This document shows positions 8,464 through 15,530 of a DNA stretch of 21,420 nt, one piece after another. A program made the translations under genes and the position numbers. Within the stretch, counting starts at the first letter, position 1. Every line of letters starts with the position of its first letter. This DNA is from a virus: the IMG/VR virus record IMGVR_UViG_3300010885_041680, positions 1 through 21,420 of that record; one strand, 5' to 3'. The notes under the pieces are model-generated. The model ran no database searches, was not told the origin of the DNA, and saw only the letters and a list, made by a program, of their open reading frames with translations.

Positions 8464-10165
8464 ACAAAAAAAATACGAATTTAATCAACAATTCGCCACA
8501 CTCAGATTAAGAGAAGAAATAACCAAACCTCTTTTTGAAGGTCGTGTAATGTTTACAATAGATGATGAAGATGTAGATCAATTATTCAGTAATCAATTTG
8601 AAGCTGATGTGGATTATATTCATGATGGACCAGATGTATATTACGTAACAGATCAGAATGATCTTGAAAGATTTGTAGATTACGTAGAGAGCAGCGGATT
8701 AGATGCAGATGCTATCAAAATTCAACAATATTTCAAAGAAGAAGGCAGCGTTACCGGAGGTGAAGGTTATTTTCCAGCTATGGACGTTTCATCTAAAAAA
8801 CAGAATCCGTTTAAAGAAGATGCTTTATCTGGTTATACTCAAGATAAAAACTTCCGTCCTGGACATACAGCAGACAAAGGTGGATTTCAATACAAAGATC
8901 TTTGGGGATTGAATGAATCAGAAGATTTAGAAGCCACAAAACAAAAAGTTATTTCTTGGTCTAGACAAAATCGCAATGCTAAACAAGATTCATTAGCAAT
9001 CCAATGGTTTAAAGAGTTTGAAGACGCGGTAATGAAGGCTACAACAAAACAAGGGATTAGAGACGCAGTACTCGATATGTACTATGCACAAGATGATCTT
9101 TTTGATAAACTTGGTTTACTTGATCTAGATTATGATGATTCTGAAAAATCTACTGATCGTCTTATGAAAAAATCTACTTCAAACGAAGAAGAGCTTCAAA
9201 GACTACAAGGTCTATTAGATAGAGCAAATCAAGAGAAATCATATTCTGTCATGAGTTCTTACGAAGACAAGATAAAAAAATTAAAATTTCTAGTTGCGTT
9301 AGAGAAAAAAATCAATGATAAATTACCTTTATTCGCTTTTAGCGATTATTGGGAAGATTATGCAAAAAGCAAACTAGCATGGAACGGAAATCCTAATAAA
9401 TTCTCAGATATAGCTATTCATGTTCAAGGTTTAATGGAACCGCCTTATAAAGGCAAAATGGAAACTTTAAAAGAGATGAATCAGATTGTTGACGAAGTAT
9501 TTTCTAGAGAAGATTACAAAAAAGTTTTAAGTATAATAGAAAAAATAAAATATACTAATACTAAACTATATAATGCTATATTGGATATGTTAACAGACAA
9601 TTATCCACATAGTTATGAAGAAGTTGAAGCTCAAATGGGATTAAACGAATCTATGATTCCAGATAATATTGTTACTTTCGCTAAAAGAAAAGGCGTTATG
9701 ACTCTAGTAAAAAAAGTAGCTAATTGGGTACAAAAAGCAGGTAAAAGAATAGTCGGAGGAACAGCTATAGGAAAAAATTATAATACATTAGTATTAGATC
9801 TAACTTATCAAGGAGGAGAAATACGCATTAATTTAGAAGACGAAACTATATCTGTAAATGGAGAAGATTATATTTACGATTATGACGAATTTATTAATGC
9901 ATTAGGTACAATAAATGAAAATTATTCTCGTTTTAAAAACGAAACTAAAACAAGAACAAGTCCAGAACAATTTCATCAAGCAGTTAAATCTGTTAAGCGC
10001 AAAGTAGAAGAAATTCATAAGCTTTACGAGTATATGGAAAGGTTGCAAAAAGAATTAAGCGAAGGAAGCGATGGACTTAAATATAAGAAGTATACTGAAA
10101 ACGCAATGCAGAAAATAAAAGAAGCTGTGAAAACTTTACACATAAAAACAAAGAAGTTAAAGTAG
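8456..10165 (+). CDS. Multidomain head-region protein, candidate protease-processed polyprotein
   Basis: 569 residues, no recognised family. Visible parts are: an N-terminal alpha/beta domain (about 28-95), a Gly/Lys/Pro-rich linker (about 96-150), a long helical region (about 156-392), a domain with a basic helix then beta strands (about 400-485), and a C-terminal basic coiled coil (about 490-569) opening FKNETKTRTSPEQFHQAVKS. The sequences LNE-S at 152-155, LNE-S at 396-399 and INE-N at 486-489 fall at these boundaries, and LRE at 18-20 near the start; all fit the T4 gp21 cleavage rule. I infer, without proof, that the neighbouring protease cuts it. It overlaps the upstream gene by eight bases and ends in TAG, one base before the next ATG. 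A non-cleaved scaffold or core protein is the alternative. Confidence 0.75.
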   Translation: MSKQKKYEFNQQFATLRLREEITKPLFEGRVMFTIDDEDVDQLFSNQFEADVDYIHDGPDVYYVTDQNDLERFVDYVESSGLDADAIKIQQYFKEEGSVTGGEGYFPAMDVSSKKQNPFKEDALSGYTQDKNFRPGHTADKGGFQYKDLWGLNESEDLEATKQKVISWSRQNRNAKQDSLAIQWFKEFEDAVMKATTKQGIRDAVLDMYYAQDDLFDKLGLLDLDYDDSEKSTDRLMKKSTSNEEELQRLQGLLDRANQEKSYSVMSSYEDKIKKLKFLVALEKKINDKLPLFAFSDYWEDYAKSKLAWNGNPNKFSDIAIHVQGLMEPPYKGKMETLKEMNQIVDEVFSREDYKKVLSIIEKIKYTNTKLYNAILDMLTDNYPHSYEEVEAQMGLNESMIPDNIVTFAKRKGVMTLVKKVANWVQKAGKRIVGGTAIGKNYNTLVLDLTYQGGEIRINLEDETISVNGEDYIYDYDEFINALGTINENYSRFKNETKTRTSPEQFHQAVKSVKRKVEEIHKLYEYMERLQKELSEGSDGLKYKKYTENAMQKIKEAVKTLHIKTKKLK

Positions 10166-10297
10166 ATGGCAAAAGCAATAGTAAGGGGCGGATCTAGTAC
10201 GAAATTGAGTTTCGGCAAAAGAAAAAAAGGCTTAGTAAAAAAAAGTTATAATAAGCACAATCCTAGACCAAAAAAATATATCGGACAAGGTAGATAA
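10166..10297 (+). CDS. 43-residue highly basic protein
   Basis: ATG 10166 directly follows the TAG stop of the previous gene, and the frame ends at TAA 10295-10297. The product is 43 residues with roughly a third Lys or Arg and no acidic residue. It opens MAKAIVRGGSSTKLSFGKRK, and its end reads NKHNPRPKKYIGQGR. The tight spacing, coding-like composition and ordered Gly/Lys pattern support a real gene. I recall similar small basic GKRKKG...KKYxGQGR proteins among phages of this type but cannot check. A DNA-binding or DNA-condensing head protein, or a partner of the acidic scaffold, would suit the charge (inference). It would be easy to miss by length alone. Confidence 0.65.
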   Translation: MAKAIVRGGSSTKLSFGKRKKGLVKKSYNKHNPRPKKYIGQGR

Positions 10298-10301
10298 CAC
10301 A

Positions 10302-10309
10302 TATTTATA
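10302..10309 (+). promoter_or_regulatory. TATTTATA element just before the 526-residue gene
   Basis: TATTTATA ends only three bases before ATG 10313. If it were a -10 element with T4-late spacing, the transcript would start at or just inside the start codon, giving a nearly leaderless message, so promoter function is doubtful here. It is listed because it matches the four other intergenic elements. Confidence 0.25.
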
Positions 10310-10312
10310 AGT

Positions 10313-11893
10313 ATGAAAAACATAAGCAAACAATACGCAGATCTTTTAGAGGGCAAAATGAGTAGAGACAATTTCGTTAGAAACTGTCGTCAACAATTTC
10401 CTCAATTCGTATCTCCTGTAACATCAGTAGATGACGCGATTAAGATTCTTAAAAGTAAAAGAATCATAGCAGAAGCAATGAATAATATGAATCCTGATGC
10501 AGAAAAGCAGGGCTATAATGATAATTATGATGGGTATTCATTGAAAGATTGTCCATATACTGGTATCGATGCAGCTTTATGGAAAGATGGTTGGATGGAA
10601 GCCGAAACAGAAAAACAAATGGAGCATGATGAAGACACATACAACAGAGAGACTGGCGGATATGGAGATCTTTATAATGATGACAAAGATCAAGATGATT
10701 GGTCGAAAATGGATAAAGACGATGTTCATCCAGGAGGATTTCCAGGTATGACTGAGAGATTAAATGAAGCTGAAGAAAAAACACAAGGTCGTTGGAAAGA
10801 AGCCACAGGTCAAGGACAATACGAAAGATTCAAAGACATGGACAATGTTAATTTTTCAACTTTCTTGAGAGCGGTTGCTTTTGAAGTATCGAAAGATCCT
10901 GTTATCAACGATGATAACTTGCCCGATATAATGGAAAAAGTTGCCAAGGCTATGAAGAAAGATCCTATGGCTTACAGAGATCTTGTTATATCAAATACTG
11001 CCGACATCAAGAAGCAAGATGAAACTCGTAAAATGAGAGAAGTTAAACCTGGCAACATGGTTGACAAAGATAACGGCATGCAAGAAATAAAAGGTCAGGA
11101 AAAATATAAAGCAGATAGCGCACCAAAAACCGAATATAGAAAAGGTAAACCAGAAGGAGTAAAAGAAATGGGAATAACTCCAAAGAAAGCACCCGGAATC
11201 AAAGATGTAATGGACATGCCAGGTAAAGAAACGGTGATAGATCAATTGAAAGAAGCCTTAAAAAAAAGTCTAAAGGAAGATACTCACTATAACTATAGAC
11301 CAGGATCTGAGGTAGAAACTCCTAGCGGATTTGGAATAGTTAAAGATATAATCGGAGGAACTATCACGGTAGAATTAACTAATGGAGAATTGGTCGACTA
11401 CCAAGTAAATATGTTGGACGCGATAGTCGCCAAAAAACAAAGAGACGATGCATTCAAATCTTTACCAGATCTTGGCAGTGCTGGACAAAATTGGTTAAGT
11501 AACCAGATAAATGAAGATGATCAAGACACAAATATTCAAGCACTAGAAGCCGCGCTTCGTTCTCACGATTGGTATTATAGAATGAGTGATGATCCTAGAG
11601 CGTACGATAAAGGAGACGATGAAAATACTAATATCAGCAAACTAATGAAACTAGTTCCAAGAGAAATAGCTAAAGAGCTATATAATAAATATTCTCCTTG
11701 GAAAATGCAAGAATCTGCTAAAGAAGACAAATATAGTAAATTAAAAGAGTACTTAAGAAAAGTGCTAAAGAAAGAAGCTATAAAATTTAAAGCTGGAGGA
11801 GAAACAATATTCAAGAATAATGCAGAAGCAACGCCGTACGAATCAGATTTAAAAAAAGCGGGTGTTAAATATGTAAAAACAAGTGTATCATAA
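10313..11893 (+). CDS. Multidomain head-region protein with RMF-like segment and SH3-like segment
   Basis: 526 residues. Residues about 66-98 read QGY...DGYSLKDCPY...W-KDGWMEAE, closely matching the layout of ribosome modulation factor (RMF) proteins: GY, a CPY turn, then W and GW near the end (C80-P81-Y82, W90, G93-W94). An acidic linker follows, then a helical part (about 175-230), a Lys/Pro-rich stretch (about 235-305), and a beta segment (about 328-378, PGSEVETPSGFGIV then TVELTNGELVDYQ) like small SH3/KOW-type barrels. The helical C-terminal part ends with GVKYVKTSVS. LLE at 11-13, LNE-A at 150-153, LKE-D at 320-323 and INE-D at 399-402 fit prohead-protease sites lying between these parts. 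The stop shares TAATG with the protease gene, so the two are probably coupled. Its role is unknown; head-internal cargo is my inference. Confidence 0.72.
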   Translation: MKNISKQYADLLEGKMSRDNFVRNCRQQFPQFVSPVTSVDDAIKILKSKRIIAEAMNNMNPDAEKQGYNDNYDGYSLKDCPYTGIDAALWKDGWMEAETEKQMEHDEDTYNRETGGYGDLYNDDKDQDDWSKMDKDDVHPGGFPGMTERLNEAEEKTQGRWKEATGQGQYERFKDMDNVNFSTFLRAVAFEVSKDPVINDDNLPDIMEKVAKAMKKDPMAYRDLVISNTADIKKQDETRKMREVKPGNMVDKDNGMQEIKGQEKYKADSAPKTEYRKGKPEGVKEMGITPKKAPGIKDVMDMPGKETVIDQLKEALKKSLKEDTHYNYRPGSEVETPSGFGIVKDIIGGTITVELTNGELVDYQVNMLDAIVAKKQRDDAFKSLPDLGSAGQNWLSNQINEDDQDTNIQALEAALRSHDWYYRMSDDPRAYDKGDDENTNISKLMKLVPREIAKELYNKYSPWKMQESAKEDKYSKLKEYLRKVLKKEAIKFKAGGETIFKNNAEATPYESDLKKAGVKYVKTSVS

Positions 11894-12522
11894 TGAATAA
11901 GGAACTCTTAATAGAATACAGCATTTTTACTCCTAAAAAGAGCACGCTATCTGAAGGAACAAAAAATGGAAACGGAAATATGATCGTTTCTGGGTTAGTA
12001 CAAGCTTGCGATAAGCCTAACGCTAACAAAAGAATATATCCATATGACACATTAAGAAGTCAAGTAGATTTATATATAAAAGGACCAATAGCAGAAAACA
12101 GAGCACTCGGAGAATTAGATCATCCAGAAACATCAGTTGTTAATTTAAAAAATGTATCTCACAACATACTTAAATTATTTTGGGATGGAAAAAATCTTTT
12201 CGGAGATATTGAAATTCTACCAACTCCATCAGGAAATATACTAAGACAACTATTCGCAAATAATATAACAGTCGGCATCTCATCAAGAGCTATGGGAACA
12301 GTGTCTCCTATCGGAGAGGGTCTTGTTCAAGTAGAAGACGATTTAGAATTGATTTGTTGGGACTTTGTATCAACACCATCTACATTCGGAGCCTATGTTA
12401 GACCTGTATCAGGAATCAACGAATCATACGCTCCATCTGCAAATCAAAACAGATATGGTAAAGCAAACAGAATGGTTTCAGACATCATTTGTAGCATGTC
12501 GGGTGTATGTTGTATTAATTAA
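11893..12522 (+). CDS. gp21: Prohead core protease (gp21-like, herpesvirus-assemblin-type serine protease)
   Basis: 209 residues, close to T4 gp21 (about 212). It cleaves scaffold, capsid and internal proteins after Glu in (L/I)-x-E sites during prohead maturation. Family features seen: an N-terminal strand region with NKRIYPYDTLRSQVD, the catalytic-histidine motif ALGELDHPE (H77), the nucleophile motif VGISSRAMGTV (S130 or S131), and the conserved acidic strand LICWDFVSTPS (D157). The C-terminal tail contains INE-S at 175-178, a likely self-cleavage point removing about 32 residues, which fits the known self-processing of T4 gp21. It lies directly before scaffold and capsid genes, as in T4. 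Translation is probably coupled to the preceding gene through TAATG. Confidence 0.92.
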   Translation: MNKELLIEYSIFTPKKSTLSEGTKNGNGNMIVSGLVQACDKPNANKRIYPYDTLRSQVDLYIKGPIAENRALGELDHPETSVVNLKNVSHNILKLFWDGKNLFGDIEILPTPSGNILRQLFANNITVGISSRAMGTVSPIGEGLVQVEDDLELICWDFVSTPSTFGAYVRPVSGINESYAPSANQNRYGKANRMVSDIICSMSGVCCIN

Positions 12523-12540
12523 TTATATATAATTTATGCT

Positions 12541-12550
12541 TTTACGTAAA
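12541..12550. repeat. 10-base perfect palindrome TTTACGTAAA
   Basis: TTTACGTAAA is its own reverse complement and lies seven bases upstream of the TATTTATT element in the leader region of the scaffold gene. It could be a regulator binding site, but a single short palindrome in AT-rich DNA may be chance. Confidence 0.3.
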
Positions 12551-12557
12551 TATCCGG

Positions 12558-12565
12558 TATTTATT
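12558..12565 (+). promoter_or_regulatory. TATTTATT element upstream of scaffold gene
   Basis: The sequence CCGG-TATTTATT-GTTA lies 95 bases before the scaffold ATG in the longest gap of the window. It closely resembles CCGA-TATTTATT-CTAA before the PhoH-like gene, which makes these two the best matched pair of candidate promoter cores. A start just downstream would give a transcript whose leader carries two hairpins. Confidence 0.45.
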
Positions 12566-12573
12566 GTTACTAT

Positions 12574-12639
12574 GCCTCGATCCCCATATTGCGAGGCTAC
12601 AATACCTAATACTTATATTGCTTCTCTACAATAAGCAAT
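12574..12639 (+). other. Two predicted hairpins in the scaffold-gene leader
   Basis: Stem 1 pairs GCCTCG (12574-12579) with CGAGGC (12592-12597) around a 12-base loop. Stem 2 pairs ATTGCTT (12617-12623) with AAGCAAT (12633-12639) around a 9-base loop. Neither is followed by a T-run, so they are not intrinsic terminators. They would sit in the 5' untranslated leader of the scaffold-capsid transcript and may stabilise the message or affect translation (inference). A 20-codon frame (12572-12634) spans most of both but looks fortuitous. Confidence 0.4.
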
Positions 12640-12660
12640 CGAAAAAATCAACAAACAAAA

Positions 12661-13719
12661 ATGGAAGACATGTACAAGCAGGCAATTTTAGATGCCAAAG
12701 CAGTTCGTGCTAGCGCTATGGCAAATGCCAAAGCAACACTTCAAGAAGCTTTCGAACCAAAAATTCAAGAGATGATTCGTTTAAAACTTTCCGAAGAATT
12801 AGAAGAGGATTTAGAAGAGGACGAAAACGATCCATATTCTGAAAATCCTACTCGTAGAGACTTGGGAACTCAAGACGAAGAATCTTATGAAACTTCAGCA
12901 GAAGACACAGCTTATCAAGACATGATAAGTAAAGAAAAAACCGGTGGATCACTTGCAGAAGACGAAGAAATGGACGACGCTTCATTAGAAGAAATTCTAG
13001 CAGAATTAGATGAATTAGCTGAAGCTGATGAAGAAGACGCTGAAGAAGACGATGAAACATCCGACGATGAAACATCTGACGACGCAGCAGACGATTCAGA
13101 AGCAACAGAAGAAACTCCAACTGATGACACTAAAGTGATCGATATCACTCTTGGTGATCTTAAACAAGTACTTCAATCAATGCAAGGTAACGACATGGGA
13201 GACATGGACGATACGGGCAGCGAAGAAGGCGAAGAAGGATCTGAAGAAGATGCAGACGCTACTTTAGAAGAAATCAATTTGGACGAAATCTTAAACAGCT
13301 TAGAAGAAGCTAAGATGAAGGACAAGAAAAAAGACATGACAAAAGAAGAAAAAGACAAAGAAGAAGAAACCAAGAAAAGTTTGAAAGAAGCTAAGAGCAC
13401 AATCAACATCTTACGCAGAGAACTTAACGAAGTTAATCTTTTGAACGCTAAACTTCTTTACATGAACAAAATCTTCAAGTCTAAGAATCTTAGTGAATCA
13501 CAAAAAGTAAATGTAGTTTCTGCTTTAGATCGTGCAACAAACACGAAAGAGGCTAAAAATATTTACGAAACTTTAAAAGAGAATATTCAACCGAAGAAAT
13601 CTCAAATTCAAGAATCAAGAGGCTTCGCTTCAAAACCAGCGGGCGTAGCACCTAAGAAACCTATTTTAGAATCTGATGCTTTTGTAAGCAGATGGCAAAA
13701 AATAGCTGGTATAAAATAA
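12661..13719 (+). CDS. gp22: Prohead scaffolding core protein (gp22-like)
   Basis: 352 residues. The scaffold forms the inner core on which capsid protein assembles and is destroyed by the gp21-type protease. Typical traits are present: an N-terminal amphipathic helix (MYKQAILDAKAVRASAM), a very acidic low-complexity middle (about 44-218, Glu/Asp-rich), a charged coiled coil (about 219-310), and a basic C-terminal end closing in FVSRWQKIAGIK, like the conserved (F/V)xxRxQKLAGI ending I recall for this family. IQE-S (316-319) and ILE-S (335-338) are good candidate cleavage sites. It sits between the protease and the capsid gene, as in T4. ATG 12661 follows a G-free A-rich leader (AACAAACAAAA) rather than a Shine-Dalgarno. 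Confidence 0.88.
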   Translation: MEDMYKQAILDAKAVRASAMANAKATLQEAFEPKIQEMIRLKLSEELEEDLEEDENDPYSENPTRRDLGTQDEESYETSAEDTAYQDMISKEKTGGSLAEDEEMDDASLEEILAELDELAEADEEDAEEDDETSDDETSDDAADDSEATEETPTDDTKVIDITLGDLKQVLQSMQGNDMGDMDDTGSEEGEEGSEEDADATLEEINLDEILNSLEEAKMKDKKKDMTKEEKDKEEETKKSLKEAKSTINILRRELNEVNLLNAKLLYMNKIFKSKNLSESQKVNVVSALDRATNTKEAKNIYETLKENIQPKKSQIQESRGFASKPAGVAPKKPILESDAFVSRWQKIAGIK

Positions 13720-13747
13720 TTTTAAACCAAAACAAAATTTTAAAACA
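13720..13747 (+). promoter_or_regulatory. G-free A-rich leader of the major capsid gene
   Basis: These 28 bases contain no G and are nearly all A and T, with AATTTTAAA occurring twice in direct orientation (the first copy begins in the preceding stop codon). There is no Shine-Dalgarno. A at -3 and -6 fits initiation preferences reported for Bacteroidota. As leader of what should be the most abundant late protein, it may be a strong unstructured ribosome-loading site (inference). Confidence 0.4.
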
Positions 13748-15430
13748 ATGGCAAATTTAGTACAAAATTTACTAAACGAGTCTGCTCAAACAGCATTCTC
13801 CGACCAGTTTTCAGTTGCCTCTAGACTTACAAAAAAGTGGGCAAAATCTGGTCTGCTTGAAGGTCTTAATGACCACGATCGTTCGTCTATGGCGGTGATC
13901 TTAGAAAACCAAGCAAAACAATTAGTTATCGAAACCTCAAATACAGGCACTGGCGCAACTTTTACCGCCGCTAATGGTGAACAATGGGCTGGAGTAGCTT
14001 TACCTTTGGTACGTAAGATCTTTGGTCAAATTGCAGCGAAAGAATTCGTTTCAGTTCAACCAATGAACTTGCCTGCTGGATTGGTATTCTTTTTAGATTT
14101 CCAATACGGTACTTCTGGTAACCCTAATTTCCCTCAAAATACATCTTTGTATGGTGCTCAAACTACTAACTTTGGTAATGCTGCTTCTGGTGGTCTTTAT
14201 GGAGCTGGTCAGTTCGGATATTCATTGAATTTATTTAGTGCATCAATTAGTTCATCTAATTCAGCATATGTAAGTTCATCAGCAACTTGGGCAGATGTTT
14301 CTTTTGATGGAGCTCTTTCAGCATCTATAGCATCTAATACGATAACAAAAATTGCTTTACCTCAATCCTTTTTCTCAGCATCTGATGCTAATGCAGTTAG
14401 ATCATTTACAATTGCACCGGCTGCAGCAAATTCTGTTCAATTTACAGATGGTGAAGTTTTAAGTAACTTTACTGCAATCTCTGCTTCTCAAGTGGTATTT
14501 TTATTGAATAAAGCTGCTGTATCAACTCCTGGCGCTAATGCTAACTTTGTTGCTTACTGGAATAAATCAACTGATTTCAATAGTCGTGGAGATTTTGAAG
14601 ACCGCACTTCTGGAGCTTCTGTGCCCAATGCGTATTCTCCATCGTCAATCAGTATTCCTGAAATCAACGTAGGTATGAGATCTGAAACCATTTCTGCTAA
14701 AACTCGTAAGTTAAAAGCACAATGGACTCCAGAATTTGCGCAAGATCTTAATGCTTATCATGCTCTTGATGCTGAAGCTGAATTGACTGGTATCCTCTCT
14801 GAACACGTTTCATTAGAAATCGATTTAGAAGTATTAGATATGTTGATTCAATCTGCACCCACTACTGAGTATTGGTCAGCAAAGGTTGGCGCAACTTTAA
14901 GTACTAGCGCAGCAGGTATCACATCATATAATGCGGCAACAACAACCACTGCTGTTGGACAATATTATACTCAGATGACTTGGTTTCAAACTTTGGGTAT
15001 CAAATTACAAAAAGTGTCTAACTTGATTCACCAACGTACTTTACGCGGTGGTGCTAACTTCATGGTTGTTTCTCCAACTGTAGCTACTATCTTGGAATCA
15101 ATTCCTGGATTCGCAGCAGATACTGACGGTGCAGCTGACACAATGAAGTATGCCTTCGGTGTACAAAAAATTGGTAGCTTAAATAGCCGTTACAAAGTTT
15201 ACAAGAATCCATACATGACTGAAAACGTTATCTTGATGGGCTTCCGTGGAACTCAATTCTTAGAGTGTGGAGCAGTTTACGCACCATACGTTCCATTGAT
15301 CATGACACCTCTTGTGTACGATCCAAATACCTTCACTCCTAGAAAAGGTATTATGACTCGTTACGCATTGAAAATGGTTCGTCCTGAATTCTATGGTAGA
15401 GTGATTGTAGCTGATACAAATATCATCTAA
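13748..15430 (+). CDS. gp23: Major capsid protein precursor (gp23-like)
   Basis: 560 residues; HK97-fold shell protein of the T4 type. Recognisable segments: WAKSGLLEGLNDHDRSSMAV near the start, the VSVQPMNLPAGLVFFLDFQYG strand (T4 has VQPMNSPTGQVF), the RSETISAKTRKLKAQWTPE segment with the conserved KTRKLKAxWT(P)E core, and a C-terminal RKGIMTRYALKMVRPEFYG. The N-terminal propeptide should be removed by gp21-like protease: V-I-E at 60-62 before TSNTGTG is positioned like the T4 cut after E65, and I-L-E (51-53) is an alternative; L-N-E-S (9-12) may be an earlier cut. Between about residues 125 and 310 lies a Ser/Ala/Asn-rich insertion. A strong terminator follows. Confidence 0.95.
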   Translation: MANLVQNLLNESAQTAFSDQFSVASRLTKKWAKSGLLEGLNDHDRSSMAVILENQAKQLVIETSNTGTGATFTAANGEQWAGVALPLVRKIFGQIAAKEFVSVQPMNLPAGLVFFLDFQYGTSGNPNFPQNTSLYGAQTTNFGNAASGGLYGAGQFGYSLNLFSASISSSNSAYVSSSATWADVSFDGALSASIASNTITKIALPQSFFSASDANAVRSFTIAPAAANSVQFTDGEVLSNFTAISASQVVFLLNKAAVSTPGANANFVAYWNKSTDFNSRGDFEDRTSGASVPNAYSPSSISIPEINVGMRSETISAKTRKLKAQWTPEFAQDLNAYHALDAEAELTGILSEHVSLEIDLEVLDMLIQSAPTTEYWSAKVGATLSTSAAGITSYNAATTTTAVGQYYTQMTWFQTLGIKLQKVSNLIHQRTLRGGANFMVVSPTVATILESIPGFAADTDGAADTMKYAFGVQKIGSLNSRYKVYKNPYMTENVILMGFRGTQFLECGAVYAPYVPLIMTPLVYDPNTFTPRKGIMTRYALKMVRPEFYGRVIVADTNII

Positions 15431-15455
15431 TTACTAAAGTAATATAGAAAATTAA

Positions 15456-15481
15456 GGCCCAACTTCGGTTGGGTCTTTTTT
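15456..15481 (+). terminator. Rho-independent terminator after the major capsid gene
   Basis: GGCCCAAC (15456-15463) pairs with GTTGGGTC (15468-15475) with one G-T wobble around a TTCG tetraloop closed by C-G, followed by six T residues. The UUCG loop is unusually stable. It lies 25 bases after the capsid stop and should end the scaffold-capsid transcript, separating it from the PhoH-like and neck genes. Confidence 0.93.
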
Positions 15482-15497
15482 ATTCTTGTTAGTCCGA

Positions 15498-15505
15498 TAT
15501 TTATT
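15498..15505 (+). promoter_or_regulatory. TATTTATT element between terminator and PhoH-like gene
   Basis: CCGA-TATTTATT-CTAA lies just after the terminator and 25 bases before ATG 15531. Since transcription from upstream should stop at the terminator, a promoter is expected here, which makes this the best-supported of the five TATTTAT(A/T) elements by context. Confidence 0.5.
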
Positions 15506-15530
15506 CTAAATAGATCACCAAAACTAATTT

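Noticed and set aside
10464-10784. 106-codon minus-strand frame
   Set aside because: His/Leu-rich nonsense opposite a well-formed plus-strand gene; a shadow frame.
12572-12634. 20-codon frame in the scaffold leader
   Set aside because: It overlaps both hairpins, has no supporting start context and lacks coding character; best explained by chance.
12848-13148. Minus-strand frames rich in Leu/Arg or Ser opposite the acidic scaffold region
   Set aside because: They result from the Glu/Asp codon repeats of the scaffold gene read backwards.
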